A DNA stretch of 64,000 nucleotides from Rhodococcus pseudokoreensis. GTDB taxonomy: Bacteria; Actinomycetota; Actinomycetes; Mycobacteriales; Mycobacteriaceae. How positions within the stretch are numbered: the first letter of the stretch is position 1; each line of letters begins with the position of its first letter. The position numbers and the translations under genes are program-made. Positions 8,761 to 16,733 of the stretch are shown here, piece by piece. The notes under the pieces were generated by a model that did not search any database, had not been told where the DNA came from, and saw only the letters and a program-made list of their open reading frames with translations. The stretch lies in NCBI RefSeq assembly GCF_017068395.1, contig NZ_CP070614.1, positions 310,001 through 374,000 on the forward strand. Reading direction: 5' to 3'.

Positions 8761-9478
8761 GGTGATTCGGCCGAATGGCAATAGCGGGCTTTTGAATGTT
8801 CTGCGCGGCCTCCGGACGAAGCGTCCGATCTCGTCGAGCGTGCCGGTGGTGCTCGACCGGGTCGCGATGGCTGCCCAAGATCGGCAATGACCGAAGAATC
8901 TGCCCTCCGGGCAGCGGTCGATCGGAACGCGTAGGCACCGAACCCCACGAAATGTACCTGCTTTCTGCAAGTGCCGACATAAGGGATTCGATCCGGCGCG
9001 CCCGACAATTTCCGGTGTGCGTTGCCTACTCGCCCCCACCGGTGTCCGCGATCGCACATCCAGACGAATCATGCCGACGACATGTCGAACGCCATCCTTC
9101 AGCGACGCGATCTGGTGTGCTCGCTGGTCGTTAGGCCTGGGTTCGTGTTGACGCGGCGCCTGACCGGGGATAATCCCTCACCGGGACGGATCAGGCTGCG
9201 GGGACGGCCACCGGATGAAGAACCGCATTGGGTCAATCCGTGTATTCGGCGAGACCGCGTGTATTCGGCGCCGGCAGGGGTATCCACCGTTCACGCTGCC
9301 CGCGGGATCGTCGGCTGGACCCGCGGCAGCTAGACCCTCTGGCCGCTACCCCTCGGCCGCTGAGGGCCGTCACCGCCGCGCGCGGCCCTGGGGGCGAGTG
9401 CACGCCCCCAGGCCGCCGCGGCCCGACGTCCCACGAAACACACCCCACCTCATCGCGCAGGCGGCGCCATCGAAGTCG
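8761..9478. other. non-coding stretch with small direct repeat
   Basis: No gene is recognisable. The only structure seen is a repeated GTGTATTCGGCG (about 9240-9251 and 9259-9270). GC content remains high, and long open frames are shadows of skewed composition. Confidence 0.4.
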
Positions 9479-9509
9479 AATCGGCCGTCCACCAACCTCG
9501 GAGCGACCT

Positions 9510-9650
9510 CGTCTTCGAGGATCTCGCCGTGTGGGGCCTCGAGCGCTTGACTGAGCGCGCCTATCTCGTCACGGTGACGCCGTTTGAGCTCGGTGAGCTG
9601 GACGGTGAGGGTGCGGACGACGCCGCTCGCGGAGTCGTCTCCGATCATGG
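9510..9650 (-). pseudogene. TnpC-like transposition helper, relic
   Basis: The reverse strand reads LTVQLTELKRRHRDEIGALS and then QALEAPHGEIL. This resembles the coiled-coil C-terminal part of the small TnpC/DUF6262 proteins that accompany tyrosine-recombinase TnpA/TnpB pairs. No recombinase gene is adjacent. Low-confidence family match from memory. Confidence 0.35.
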
Positions 9651-9742
9651 CCGATGCCGATGCCGCTGCCGCTGCCGCTGGTGCTGATGGCGGTGTGTTC
9701 TGCAGTGGGGAACCTCCACGCGAGCGGATTTGTCGCATTGGC

Positions 9743-10099
9743 TCATCCCACATTCCCGGGAATGGCGGTGAATTCGAGGACGGCATTGAAGCAGAGCCCA
9801 TTCACACCGGCGGGTCCCGAATAATAACCCGGGAGTGCGGGACCAAATCCGACATAACCGCCAGGGTGGGTGACAACGCCCAATCCCGGCGGTACGACGG
9901 CGGTCCCTATCCCCGCCGTTGCGAACACCGCGCACGTCCATGCAGGGTCCTTGGCGTCGTCGAGGTACAAAGAGCCCTGGACGCCGGGGGTCGGGTCGCC
10001 GCTTATCAACACCGGGTCGGCTGAAGCGAGCCCCGACGAGAGGGCGATCGCTATTGCAAGGCTGACGGAAACACCGACGGCTCGCCACACGCTGTTCAT
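9743..10099 (-). CDS. small secreted protein
   Basis: 118 residues from the ATG at 10097-10099, preceded by AGAAGGGA. A clear Sec signal peptide (MNSVWRAVGVSVSLAIAIAL, cleavage after LASA) is followed by a short mature part rich in Gly and Pro with two cysteines (AWTCAVFATAG and GLCFNAVLEF) that could form a disulfide. There is no known domain. It is one of a set of unlinked small exported proteins in 9.7-20.8 kb. Confidence 0.6.
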   Translation of the reverse strand: MNSVWRAVGVSVSLAIAIALSSGLASADPVLISGDPTPGVQGSLYLDDAKDPAWTCAVFATAGIGTAVVPPGLGVVTHPGGYVGFGPALPGYYSGPAGVNGLCFNAVLEFTAIPGNVG

Positions 10100-10662
10100 G
10101 ATTCGATCCCTTCTGATGTACGTCCAGGAGTTCGGCTGCCAACGGTTGGCCCATCCCGCCGGATACCTTGGACGCGTGGTGGTCTGAAGGCGGTCCTGAG
10201 ACTGCCGGGGTGAAGATCCGGTGGATCGGATGCAATCTTTTTGATTCGAGGTCCGCTCGAAAAAGGCTCGACAGATTCCGAGCGAAGCCCGGTCGCGTGA
10301 CACGGGCCACACTCCACGCCGGAAAGCCTGATTACCCGGACATTCCGGATGGAAATGCAACGCCACCTGATCCTTAAGTAGACGCTGTTCACCGGCCCCG
10401 CCGCATAGCTACCGACCAGCGGCGTGACACTGTACCCCTGGGACCGGCTGAAGTCTGTGTGCGAGACCGTTCCTAGGGGAGGCCCTGGTACATGGGGCAG
10501 GTCCACGATTCGGTCGACGCTATCGCCCCACCGGGGAGGGCCGACCTTGGGAAATGGAGTCGGCTTCAGAACCGGTGAGGCACGGGCGACGCCCGATCCG
10601 AGGAGGCTCGGGGGCGGAAGGGCAGCAGATGCGAGGGTCTCCCGAGTGATGTTCTTGTTCAT
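10096..10662 (-). CDS. doubtful small exported protein
   Basis: The frame starts MNKNITRETLASAALPPPSL and has a weak signal-like segment ending in GVARASP, then a Pro-rich part (HVPGPPLGTVSHTDFSRSQ). The C-terminal half looks non-coding, and the hydrophobic core is broken, as if a base were missing. It ends at the start of the secreted gene to its left. It may be a decayed relative of its neighbours. Confidence 0.25.
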   Translation of the reverse strand: MNKNITRETLASAALPPPSLLGSGVARASPVLKPTPFPKVGPPRWGDSVDRIVDLPHVPGPPLGTVSHTDFSRSQGYSVTPLVGSYAAGPVNSVYLRIRWRCISIRNVRVIRLSGVECGPCHATGLRSESVEPFSSGPRIKKIASDPPDLHPGSLRTAFRPPRVQGIRRDGPTVGSRTPGRTSEGIES

Positions 10663-10743
10663 TGTTCTTCCCTTGTCCATGGTCGGCATCGCTGTGGCCG
10701 TTATGTGGGTGCTGCAGGGATTCGCGCCCTGGCCGTTCGGTGG

Positions 10744-11625
10744 TCAGAGGGTGATCTGTGTCGAGGCCTGCGCGGGCTTTGCCGGGTTGCTGTTCTCCCA
10801 CAGGAAGGTGTATGCGCCGGGGGTGGGTTCGTCCATGACGAAGACGATCCACTCGCCTTCGATCTTGTTGATCGAGGAGACGTTCTCGGAGATGAATCCG
10901 CCGCGTTTGTCGCCGCGGCTGGACTGGCCGTCCGGTCCTGTCAGTTCGAAGTCGCCGGGGTTGACATCGGAGAAGCCGCCGGTCGAGCAGCGTCCGCAGT
11001 GTGCGTGGATCTTGACCCAGACCTCGTGCTTGTCCTTCTCCCCGGTCTGGTAGCTCGGCCAGAGGAACGCCTCGTCCAGGGTGATCTCCATGTCGGTTCC
11101 GAATGTCATCCCGGCCGGGATGCCCCTGGGCTCGATGCTCTCGACGCTGTCGTGTTCGGCGAGCGGGATTCGGGTCTGGTTCTGGTCGGCCTGGCCGTAA
11201 ACGAGGACGACGCTGTCGACGACGTCGTCGACGTCGGGTGCGTCCGACGAAGTCTTCAGGGAGGCGGTCGCCGTGCCGGACGCTTGTCCGCCGCCGGCGA
11301 TCTCGGGGCTGTCGAAGGACAGCTTGACCACGGCGCCATCGACTTCGAGGTAGGCCTTGTCGGTGGGGGTGTGGCTGACTCCGACCAGGTTCTTGTAGTT
11401 CAGGTCGAAATCGAGTGTCGTCGTGGCATCGTCCGGCTTCGCGGTCACCTTGTCGACGGTGATCTCGAAGCCATCGTGCCACCCGATCTTGTCGATCTCG
11501 CGCTCGAATGCCGACTGGCTACCTTCCGCCGTGGGTTCGGCGGCCGAGGCCAGTGCGGGGAGTAGGAGAGCTGCGGGTACGACAGCACTGATCAGAAGAG
11601 CCTGGCGAAGGGCGGTGGGCCTCAT
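10744..11625 (-). CDS. secreted protein of unknown function
   Basis: 293 residues with an N-terminal signal peptide (MRPTALRQALLISAVVPAAL, cleavage near LASAAEP). The mature part is acidic and beta-rich (DGFEITVDKVTAKPDDATTT; YKNLVGVSHTPTDKAYLEVD) and holds a CGRC pair (AHCGRCSTGGF). It has no transmembrane segment after the signal, so it is probably released or cell-wall associated. The pattern resembles DUF4352-like immunoglobulin-fold extracellular proteins, but no family can be named safely. It is transcribed leftwards and stands alone. Confidence 0.65.
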   Translation of the reverse strand: MRPTALRQALLISAVVPAALLLPALASAAEPTAEGSQSAFEREIDKIGWHDGFEITVDKVTAKPDDATTTLDFDLNYKNLVGVSHTPTDKAYLEVDGAVVKLSFDSPEIAGGGQASGTATASLKTSSDAPDVDDVVDSVVLVYGQADQNQTRIPLAEHDSVESIEPRGIPAGMTFGTDMEITLDEAFLWPSYQTGEKDKHEVWVKIHAHCGRCSTGGFSDVNPGDFELTGPDGQSSRGDKRGGFISENVSSINKIEGEWIVFVMDEPTPGAYTFLWENSNPAKPAQASTQITL

Positions 11626-11721
11626 GGTGAGTCTTTCTTTGACGGGGGTGGCAGCGATCCGTGCCGATCAACGCTTGCTAGCTTCTCCCGGACAAGCAGT
11701 GGGATCCTCGACAGCGGGGTG

Positions 11722-12143
11722 GAAGTTCCTCACCCCATGGAGTTCGTGCACCCGCTCAACCCGCTTCGTGTGCGCATCCACGACCGGGCCCGACATCGGA
11801 CGAACACACCCCGATGCGGACACGACTTCCACCTCAGGGTCAGCGGAGAGTCCTCTCCTCGGCGCGGTCGCCTGTCGAGTTCGGGCCGATCGATCTTCCT
11901 GCCGATCATGCTGCAAGGCGTTGTCCCCGAAGGGGTTGCGTTGGATCGTCTGCGGAGCGCCGGATGTCCTGTGCGGTCCCGCTGGTGGTGTCATCGTACC
12001 GAAATCGGCATTACACCAATTCGTTTGGAGATCCGTCTTGTGCCGGGCGAAGGGTGTGTGTCAACGGGTTCGGGGGCGCCGCGACACAACAGCGCCGGGC
12101 GCGGGCGTATCGATGCCCTGCCGATGCAGGGGTGAGGAACTTC
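11722..12143. repeat. 422-bp segment bounded by perfect 15-bp inverted repeats
   Basis: GAAGTTCCTCACCCC at 11722-11736 is repeated exactly as its reverse complement GGGGTGAGGAACTTC at 12129-12143. The 392 bases between contain no convincing gene. The geometry is that of a miniature inverted-repeat element or the collapsed shell of an insertion sequence. No target duplication is evident. The segment occupies most of the gap between two secreted-protein genes (11626-12228). Confidence 0.55.
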
Positions 12144-12228
12144 AGACCTGCCGAGGATATCAATTCGCTTCATTTCGCGGGAATCTTGTCAGGACAGCAA
12201 AACCAGCAAGCAACACAAGGGGTTTCAC

Positions 12229-12747
12229 ATGGCGAACATCAAGAAGCGCACCATCACGGCGATTGCCATTGCAGCCTTCGCGCTGTCGGCGGGTGCGGGA
12301 ATCGCGTCCGCCGAACCGGCGGCGCCCGGGGGTGCGGGGGGTAGCGCTCCGGGTGCACCCGGTGTCGGGGCACCGGGTGTCGGAGCGCCCGGTACGGGCG
12401 GCGACGCGCAGAGCAACGCCGAGAGCGGCGACGCCAATGCCGGTGACGGCGGCGCCGGTGCCCCCGGAATTTCCTTCGGCGGTCCGACCATCGGGCTGAA
12501 CAACGGCGGCGGCAACGGCAACAGCGAGGTGGGCAGCGGCGGCGACGGCGGCAACGCACGCTCCGGTGACGCCACCACGGGACCGACCACCGGCGGCGGC
12601 GGGTTCGGCGGCTGGGGCCTCGGAGGCAACGGTGCCGGCGGCAACGGTGGAGTGGCCCCCGGAGGCGACGGCGGCACCATCAAGCAGGCACCTGCGCAGG
12701 GCGGCGGCCCCGGCCCCTGCGTCATCCCGATTCCGTTCGTCTGCTGA
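12229..12747 (+). CDS. Gly-rich secreted protein
   Basis: 172 residues from ATG 12229 with AAGGGG upstream. The signal peptide is MANIKKRTITAIAIAAFALS with cleavage near GIASAEP. The mature protein is low-complexity: Ala/Gly/Pro repeats (GVGAPGVGAPGTGG), then long Gly/Asn/Asp tracts (AESGDANAGDGGAGAPG, GGNGNSEVGSGGDGGNARSG), and it ends PCVIPIPFVC with two cysteines. A GISFGGPTIGLNNG motif is shared with the 13.3-kb protein. Such proteins are usually surface or matrix components. A hairpin follows the gene. Confidence 0.65.
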   Translation: MANIKKRTITAIAIAAFALSAGAGIASAEPAAPGGAGGSAPGAPGVGAPGVGAPGTGGDAQSNAESGDANAGDGGAGAPGISFGGPTIGLNNGGGNGNSEVGSGGDGGNARSGDATTGPTTGGGGFGGWGLGGNGAGGNGGVAPGGDGGTIKQAPAQGGGPGPCVIPIPFVC

Positions 12748-12779
12748 TCCCGATCCACTGCCCATAAGGATCGCGAACT

Positions 12780-12820
12780 CCCCAGGGCCGGCCCACGGAG
12801 ACACAGGACCGGCCCTGGGG
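12780..12820 (+). terminator. terminator-like hairpin after Gly-rich gene
   Basis: A perfect 12-bp stem, CCCCAGGGCCGG (12780-12791) and CCGGCCCTGGGG (12809-12820), with a 17-base loop, lies 32 bases after the stop at 12747. There is no T run, so it could terminate weakly or protect the 3' end. Confidence 0.5.
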
Positions 12821-13278
12821 GTCCAGATCCACGCCATTGGACCTGCGGCGAGCCATTTATCCCGAGAACACCGGGGCATCGGGCCATCGGGAGGATGGTG
12901 CGCGGGGCGGTCTGCCTCCGCCACGACGATCACACCGAGCATGGCAAGGCGGCGGGCCGACCCGAACACGCTGCGTCGAAACTCCCCTTCCGGCGGCATC
13001 GACCACTGCTGCGGCAACCACCCAGCCGGGGACGAGTGCCGCATCCTCATCCATCGAACCCACGTCGACGCGCACGACATCGCGACCGGGCCGGTAGGAG
13101 GCCCGCGGGGCGGTCACGACCGCTGAAGTTGCCGCAGACCACCGGCTTCCCTACCCGCCGGAGCGCCCAATCGAAGCACTTTTCTCGGGATCGACGGTGA
13201 GTCCAAAGGCCGAAGGCTGATCTCGGCGATATCCGTACCGTACCGGGAGGCCCCAGACCTCTCACGACCTCATCACGT
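12821..13278. other. intergenic stretch without a recognisable gene
   Basis: About 460 bases between two secreted-protein genes. No frame has protein character, and no repeat or IS end is visible. It presumably holds the promoter of the 13.3-kb gene. Confidence 0.4.
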
Positions 13279-13291
13279 AAGGAGTTTGACC

Positions 13292-13597
13292 ATGTCGAAC
13301 ACTATGAAATTCGCTGTCCCGCTGATCGCGTTCACCGCAGTTGCCCTGTCCGTCGGCGGGGGAATCGCCGGCGCGGTAACCAACGACAGCGGCCCGCGGG
13401 AGAGCTACAGCCGGCAAGAGCCGGAGGAGGCTACCGCGCCCGAGCCCTCGGCTGCGCCGCCCGCACCGACCGTCTCCGTCTCCATCCCCGGTGTTTCCCT
13501 GCCCGGGATCACCGTCGGTGCTGTCGGTGTCGGCACCGACGGGATCGCCTTCCCGGGCCCCACCATCGGCCTGCCCGATCCTCCGGAGATCCCGTAG
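13292..13597 (+). CDS. small secreted Pro-rich protein
   Basis: 101 residues from the ATG at 13292, chosen because AAGGAG lies 7 bases upstream (13279-13284). The signal peptide MSNTMKFAVPLIAFTAVALS has cleavage near GIAGAV. The mature part is Pro/Glu/Ala-rich (EEATAPEPSAAPPAPTVSV), then SIPGVSLPGITVGAVGVGTD and GIAFPGPTIGLPDPPEIP. The G-I-A/S-F-x-G-P-T-I-G-L block also occurs in the Gly-rich protein at 12.2 kb. Function unknown, probably cell envelope. Confidence 0.6.
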   Translation: MSNTMKFAVPLIAFTAVALSVGGGIAGAVTNDSGPRESYSRQEPEEATAPEPSAAPPAPTVSVSIPGVSLPGITVGAVGVGTDGIAFPGPTIGLPDPPEIP

Positions 13598-13819
13598 CCG
13601 CTCCATCCACTGTGCGACAACCTCTTTCATCCTCAGGTGGATGCCGCGATCCGCGGCGACAGTCCCACTTCCGCCGTTCACTTCGTGCTGCGGACGAGGA
13701 CCGGATGGCCCGGCATCGGGCCGCGCTCTCCGGAGATTCGTGGCTCGCGGCTGGCGCCACGGGTGGCCGCGCCCGGGGGATGGGTCGTTCCCGGGCGATG
13801 CGGTCGGCGGGTACGCGTC

Positions 13820-15820
13820 TTACCGCTGGTCGGTGGTGGTGCCCGCGGATCTGGTGTTGCGGTGGGTTCGGCGGTAGCGGCGGCGGCGGCCGATGCGGGC
13901 GGCGCCGATGGCGGCGGCGGCCCCGGCTCCTGCCGCGACTGCCGCACAGACCACCACGGTGGTGGTGGTCGGTGGACGAGCGGTGAGAATCCAGAGGGCG
14001 CCGACGATCACGGCGCCGAGCACGCCGGCGGTGACGGTGGCACCGATGATTCCGGTGATCCGGCCCCGGCCCCGGCGCAGCGAGCGCAGGAACGATTCGA
14101 GGTAGGCCACGGCGAACAGCGCCAGGGCGGCGAGTCCGACGGCGGCCGCGGTGGTCGTCGCCAGCTGCGTGGTGCGGACCGGGAACGTCCACGTTTCGAG
14201 CACCTGACCGGCCTGGAGCAGGGTCAGGGTTCCGGTGAGGGTTCCGGCCACGAAGTACTGTCCGCCGAGTGGGGGCAGTGTCGCGGCCGCGGCACCGCCC
14301 TGGTTGATCAGGGGTGCGGCGTCGGTGTTCTTGACCGGGATGTCGAGGACGTCGAGGGCCAGGGTCGCGGCGTCGGCGAGTCCGGCTCCCGCCACCGTCA
14401 CCGGTATCGGCGCGGTCAGATCGAGGGGGACGGGCGCACCGCCGGCCGGGTCCGCGCCGGCGACGGTGACGGCGCCGATCGGGGGCACATCGATCGGGGG
14501 CGAACCGAGACCGAGCAAGGCCACCAGAACGGTGATGACTGCCAGGGCGGCGGCGATGAGCAGCGGAATGCGGGGGGAGGGGAGCTTCACGACCGTGCGG
14601 ACGTTGACGAGGTCGGCGCCGGAGACGTCGGCGAGGCGGGCACCGCGGGCGTGGACGGTGATCGACGGCCGCACCGTCGGCGGCGGCTCGGTGGCACGCG
14701 ACCCGGGTGCCGTCACGTCGGGTGAGGCGGTCGGTGCCGTCGGGTCGGCGGTTGCCGTCGGATCAGTGGTTGCTGCCGGGTCGGCCCGGTGCGATTCGGT
14801 GCCGGGAGAGCCCGGGACGGGCCGCCGGGGTGCGGCGTGTGGGCGCGTCAACGGCAACGGTGGATGCTCGTCGCCGTCGGTCATAGTCGGGGTGTGCGGG
14901 GGGCCGAGACCGGTCGCCGAGACGATGGTGTCGGCTCCCATCACCGGGATGCCCTCGGTGGTCAGCCACCCCGGACCCCAGCGTCCGGTGGAGGCGCAGG
15001 CCAGCGCGATCCCGAAGGCCTCGGCGGACGGGTAACGCAGGGTCGGATCGGTGGCGAGTCCGCGCATGACCACGTCGGCGATCGAGTCGGGGACGGCGGG
15101 GGCGGTCTCCTGCAGCGGGGTGGGGTCGTCGAAGGCGTGCATGAACAGCAACGCCATCGCGTCGTCGGCGGCCGGGAACGGCAGTTCCCCGGCGAGGAGT
15201 TCGTAGAGCATGGTGGCCAGCGCGTAGACGTCGGTGGCGGGGGTGAGCTCGCCGCCGCGGGCCTGTTCCGGCGCGATGTAGGAGGGGGTGCCGAGGACGT
15301 CGCCGGCCTTGGTCGCCAGGGTTTCGTTGCCGCCGATGACCTTGGCGATGCCGAAGTCGGTCACCTTGATCGCCCCGGAGGCGGCGAACAACAGGTTTTC
15401 GGGTTTGATGTCGCGGTGCAGGATGGACCGGTTGTGGGCGGCGGTCAGCCCGGCGGCGCAGGCCAGGGCCACCGCGACGGCGGCATGCGCGTTGAATCCG
15501 GTGCGGGTGAACCGGTTCCATACGGTGCCGCCGGGGAGCAGTTCCATGACCAGCAGGCACAGGCCGTCGTGTTCGACGAAGTCGTAGACGGGCACCACGT
15601 GCGGGTGGTCGAGGGAGGCGAGCAGCCGGCCCTCGGCGGTGAACCGTCGCCGGATGGCCGGGTCGGTGGCGAAGGCGGGCGGGAGTTGTTTGATCGCGAC
15701 CGGGCGTCCGAGGGCGCGGTGTTGTCCGGCGAGTACGACTCCCCATCCGCCGTGGCCGAGTTCGCCGCCCACCTCGTATGCGGGGAGGGCGGCGGCGACA
15801 CGATCGATGTCGGTTTCCAT
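13820..15820 (-). CDS. membrane-anchored Ser/Thr protein kinase
   Basis: 666 residues from METDIDRVAA (start 15820). The Hanks-type kinase domain spans residues 14-270: Gly loop LGHGGWGVV (21-29), Lys44 in VAIKQ, HRDIKPEN (135-142), DFG (155-157) and GTPSYIAPEQARGG. All catalytic residues are present. A Pro/Thr-rich linker follows, then a transmembrane helix (PLLIAAALAVITVLVALLGL), an extracellular Ala/Thr-rich region, and two further hydrophobic segments (VGLAALALFAVAYLESF; VLGAVIVGALWIL, then VVVCAAVAAGAGAAAAIG). It ends in an Arg-rich tail. It lies 8 bp downstream of the membrane protein gene and is the last gene of a three-gene operon, so it probably phosphorylates or senses through the two surface proteins. 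Confidence 0.85.
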   Translation of the reverse strand: METDIDRVAAALPAYEVGGELGHGGWGVVLAGQHRALGRPVAIKQLPPAFATDPAIRRRFTAEGRLLASLDHPHVVPVYDFVEHDGLCLLVMELLPGGTVWNRFTRTGFNAHAAVAVALACAAGLTAAHNRSILHRDIKPENLLFAASGAIKVTDFGIAKVIGGNETLATKAGDVLGTPSYIAPEQARGGELTPATDVYALATMLYELLAGELPFPAADDAMALLFMHAFDDPTPLQETAPAVPDSIADVVMRGLATDPTLRYPSAEAFGIALACASTGRWGPGWLTTEGIPVMGADTIVSATGLGPPHTPTMTDGDEHPPLPLTRPHAAPRRPVPGSPGTESHRADPAATTDPTATADPTAPTASPDVTAPGSRATEPPPTVRPSITVHARGARLADVSGADLVNVRTVVKLPSPRIPLLIAAALAVITVLVALLGLGSPPIDVPPIGAVTVAGADPAGGAPVPLDLTAPIPVTVAGAGLADAATLALDVLDIPVKNTDAAPLINQGGAAAATLPPLGGQYFVAGTLTGTLTLLQAGQVLETWTFPVRTTQLATTTAAAVGLAALALFAVAYLESFLRSLRRGRGRITGIIGATVTAGVLGAVIVGALWILTARPPTTTTVVVCAAVAAGAGAAAAIGAARIGRRRRYRRTHRNTRSAGTTTDQR

Positions 15821-15827
15821 GTGCCGG

Positions 15828-16733
15828 TCAGGGGGTGGGTCGGTCGGTGAAGGGGCGGGTGTCCGGCGGCCGCACCGGGGTAGAGGTGCTCGGCGAGAAC
15901 CGGTCGGTGGCGGCGTCACCGATCCGCCCGGTCCGTTCGTCCTCGTCCATGAGGTCTTCGTTCTCGTCCATCTCGTCGCCGAAGTCCTCGTCCAAGTCTT
16001 CCGCCGTGTCCGGGGTCGGGGTGAGGTAGCCAAGCAGGAAGAAGCCGGCCGCGAACCCGCCGGCGAGGAGCAGCCACCGATCCAGGGTCGGCACCCACAC
16101 CCGGGTCGCCGACAGGGTGAAGGCCAGCACCAGCCCGATCCCGATGCCCGGGGTGAGCATCCGCATGGCCCGTCGCCACCGGTTCTCGTGCAGCCGGCGC
16201 CGGGCAATGCCGAGAGCGGCGTCGAGCACCGCCAGCGCGGTGAGGATTGCCAGGGCGAGCCCGAACAGCCCGTACACCGACACCATTGAGCCGCGCACAT
16301 CGGTGACGGTGGCCGTCTCGGCGAGGACGGCACCGTCTACGTCGGTGACGGTGACCGTCCCGTTGATCAGGCCGGTGGCCTGCCCGTCGAGGCCGGATGG
16401 ATCGAGTTCGAAGTCGAGGGTCTGGGTCTGTCCCGGTTCCACGGTCAGGCCGACCGCGGTGTGATACGAGAAGAAGGTCAACCCGAGGACATGACCGGAC
16501 ACGTCGACGGCACCGACGGTGACAAGATCTGCGGTGTTGTTGGCGAGTGTCATCTGGACGCGGGCCGGACTGTGCGGGTCGAGGCGGACGGGGTTGGTCG
16601 GGCCGGCCGAGGCAGCGTCCTGACCGTTGACGGTCACCGACATCTGAACTGGCTCGGCTGCGCCGGCGCCGGGAGCGGCGAATACCGCTGCGCCGAGGGC
16701 CACCGCGACCGCAACGAGCCACCGGGCGATCAT
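15828..16733 (-). CDS. exported membrane protein of the kinase operon
   Basis: 301 residues. The signal peptide MIARWLVAVAVALGAAVFAA ends near GAGAAEP. An extracellular beta-rich domain of about 110 residues follows (QMSVTVNGQDAASAG; LDFELDPSGLDGQATGLING; VTVTDVDGAVLAETATVTDV). Then come transmembrane helices (GLFGLALAILTALAVLDAAL; MLTPGIGIGLVLAFTLSA; LLLAGGFAAGFFLLGYL) and an acidic cytoplasmic tail (AEDLDEDFGDEMDENEDLMD). Its ATGA start overlaps the stop of the Gln-repeat gene, so the two are translationally coupled. No named family is recognised. Confidence 0.7.
   Translation of the reverse strand: MIARWLVAVAVALGAAVFAAPGAGAAEPVQMSVTVNGQDAASAGPTNPVRLDPHSPARVQMTLANNTADLVTVGAVDVSGHVLGLTFFSYHTAVGLTVEPGQTQTLDFELDPSGLDGQATGLINGTVTVTDVDGAVLAETATVTDVRGSMVSVYGLFGLALAILTALAVLDAALGIARRRLHENRWRRAMRMLTPGIGIGLVLAFTLSATRVWVPTLDRWLLLAGGFAAGFFLLGYLTPTPDTAEDLDEDFGDEMDENEDLMDEDERTGRIGDAATDRFSPSTSTPVRPPDTRPFTDRPTP

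Noticed and set aside
10705..11565. Plus-strand open frame of 286 codons
   Set aside because: Antisense to the secreted protein with a clear signal peptide; Val/Asp/Gly-rich shadow.
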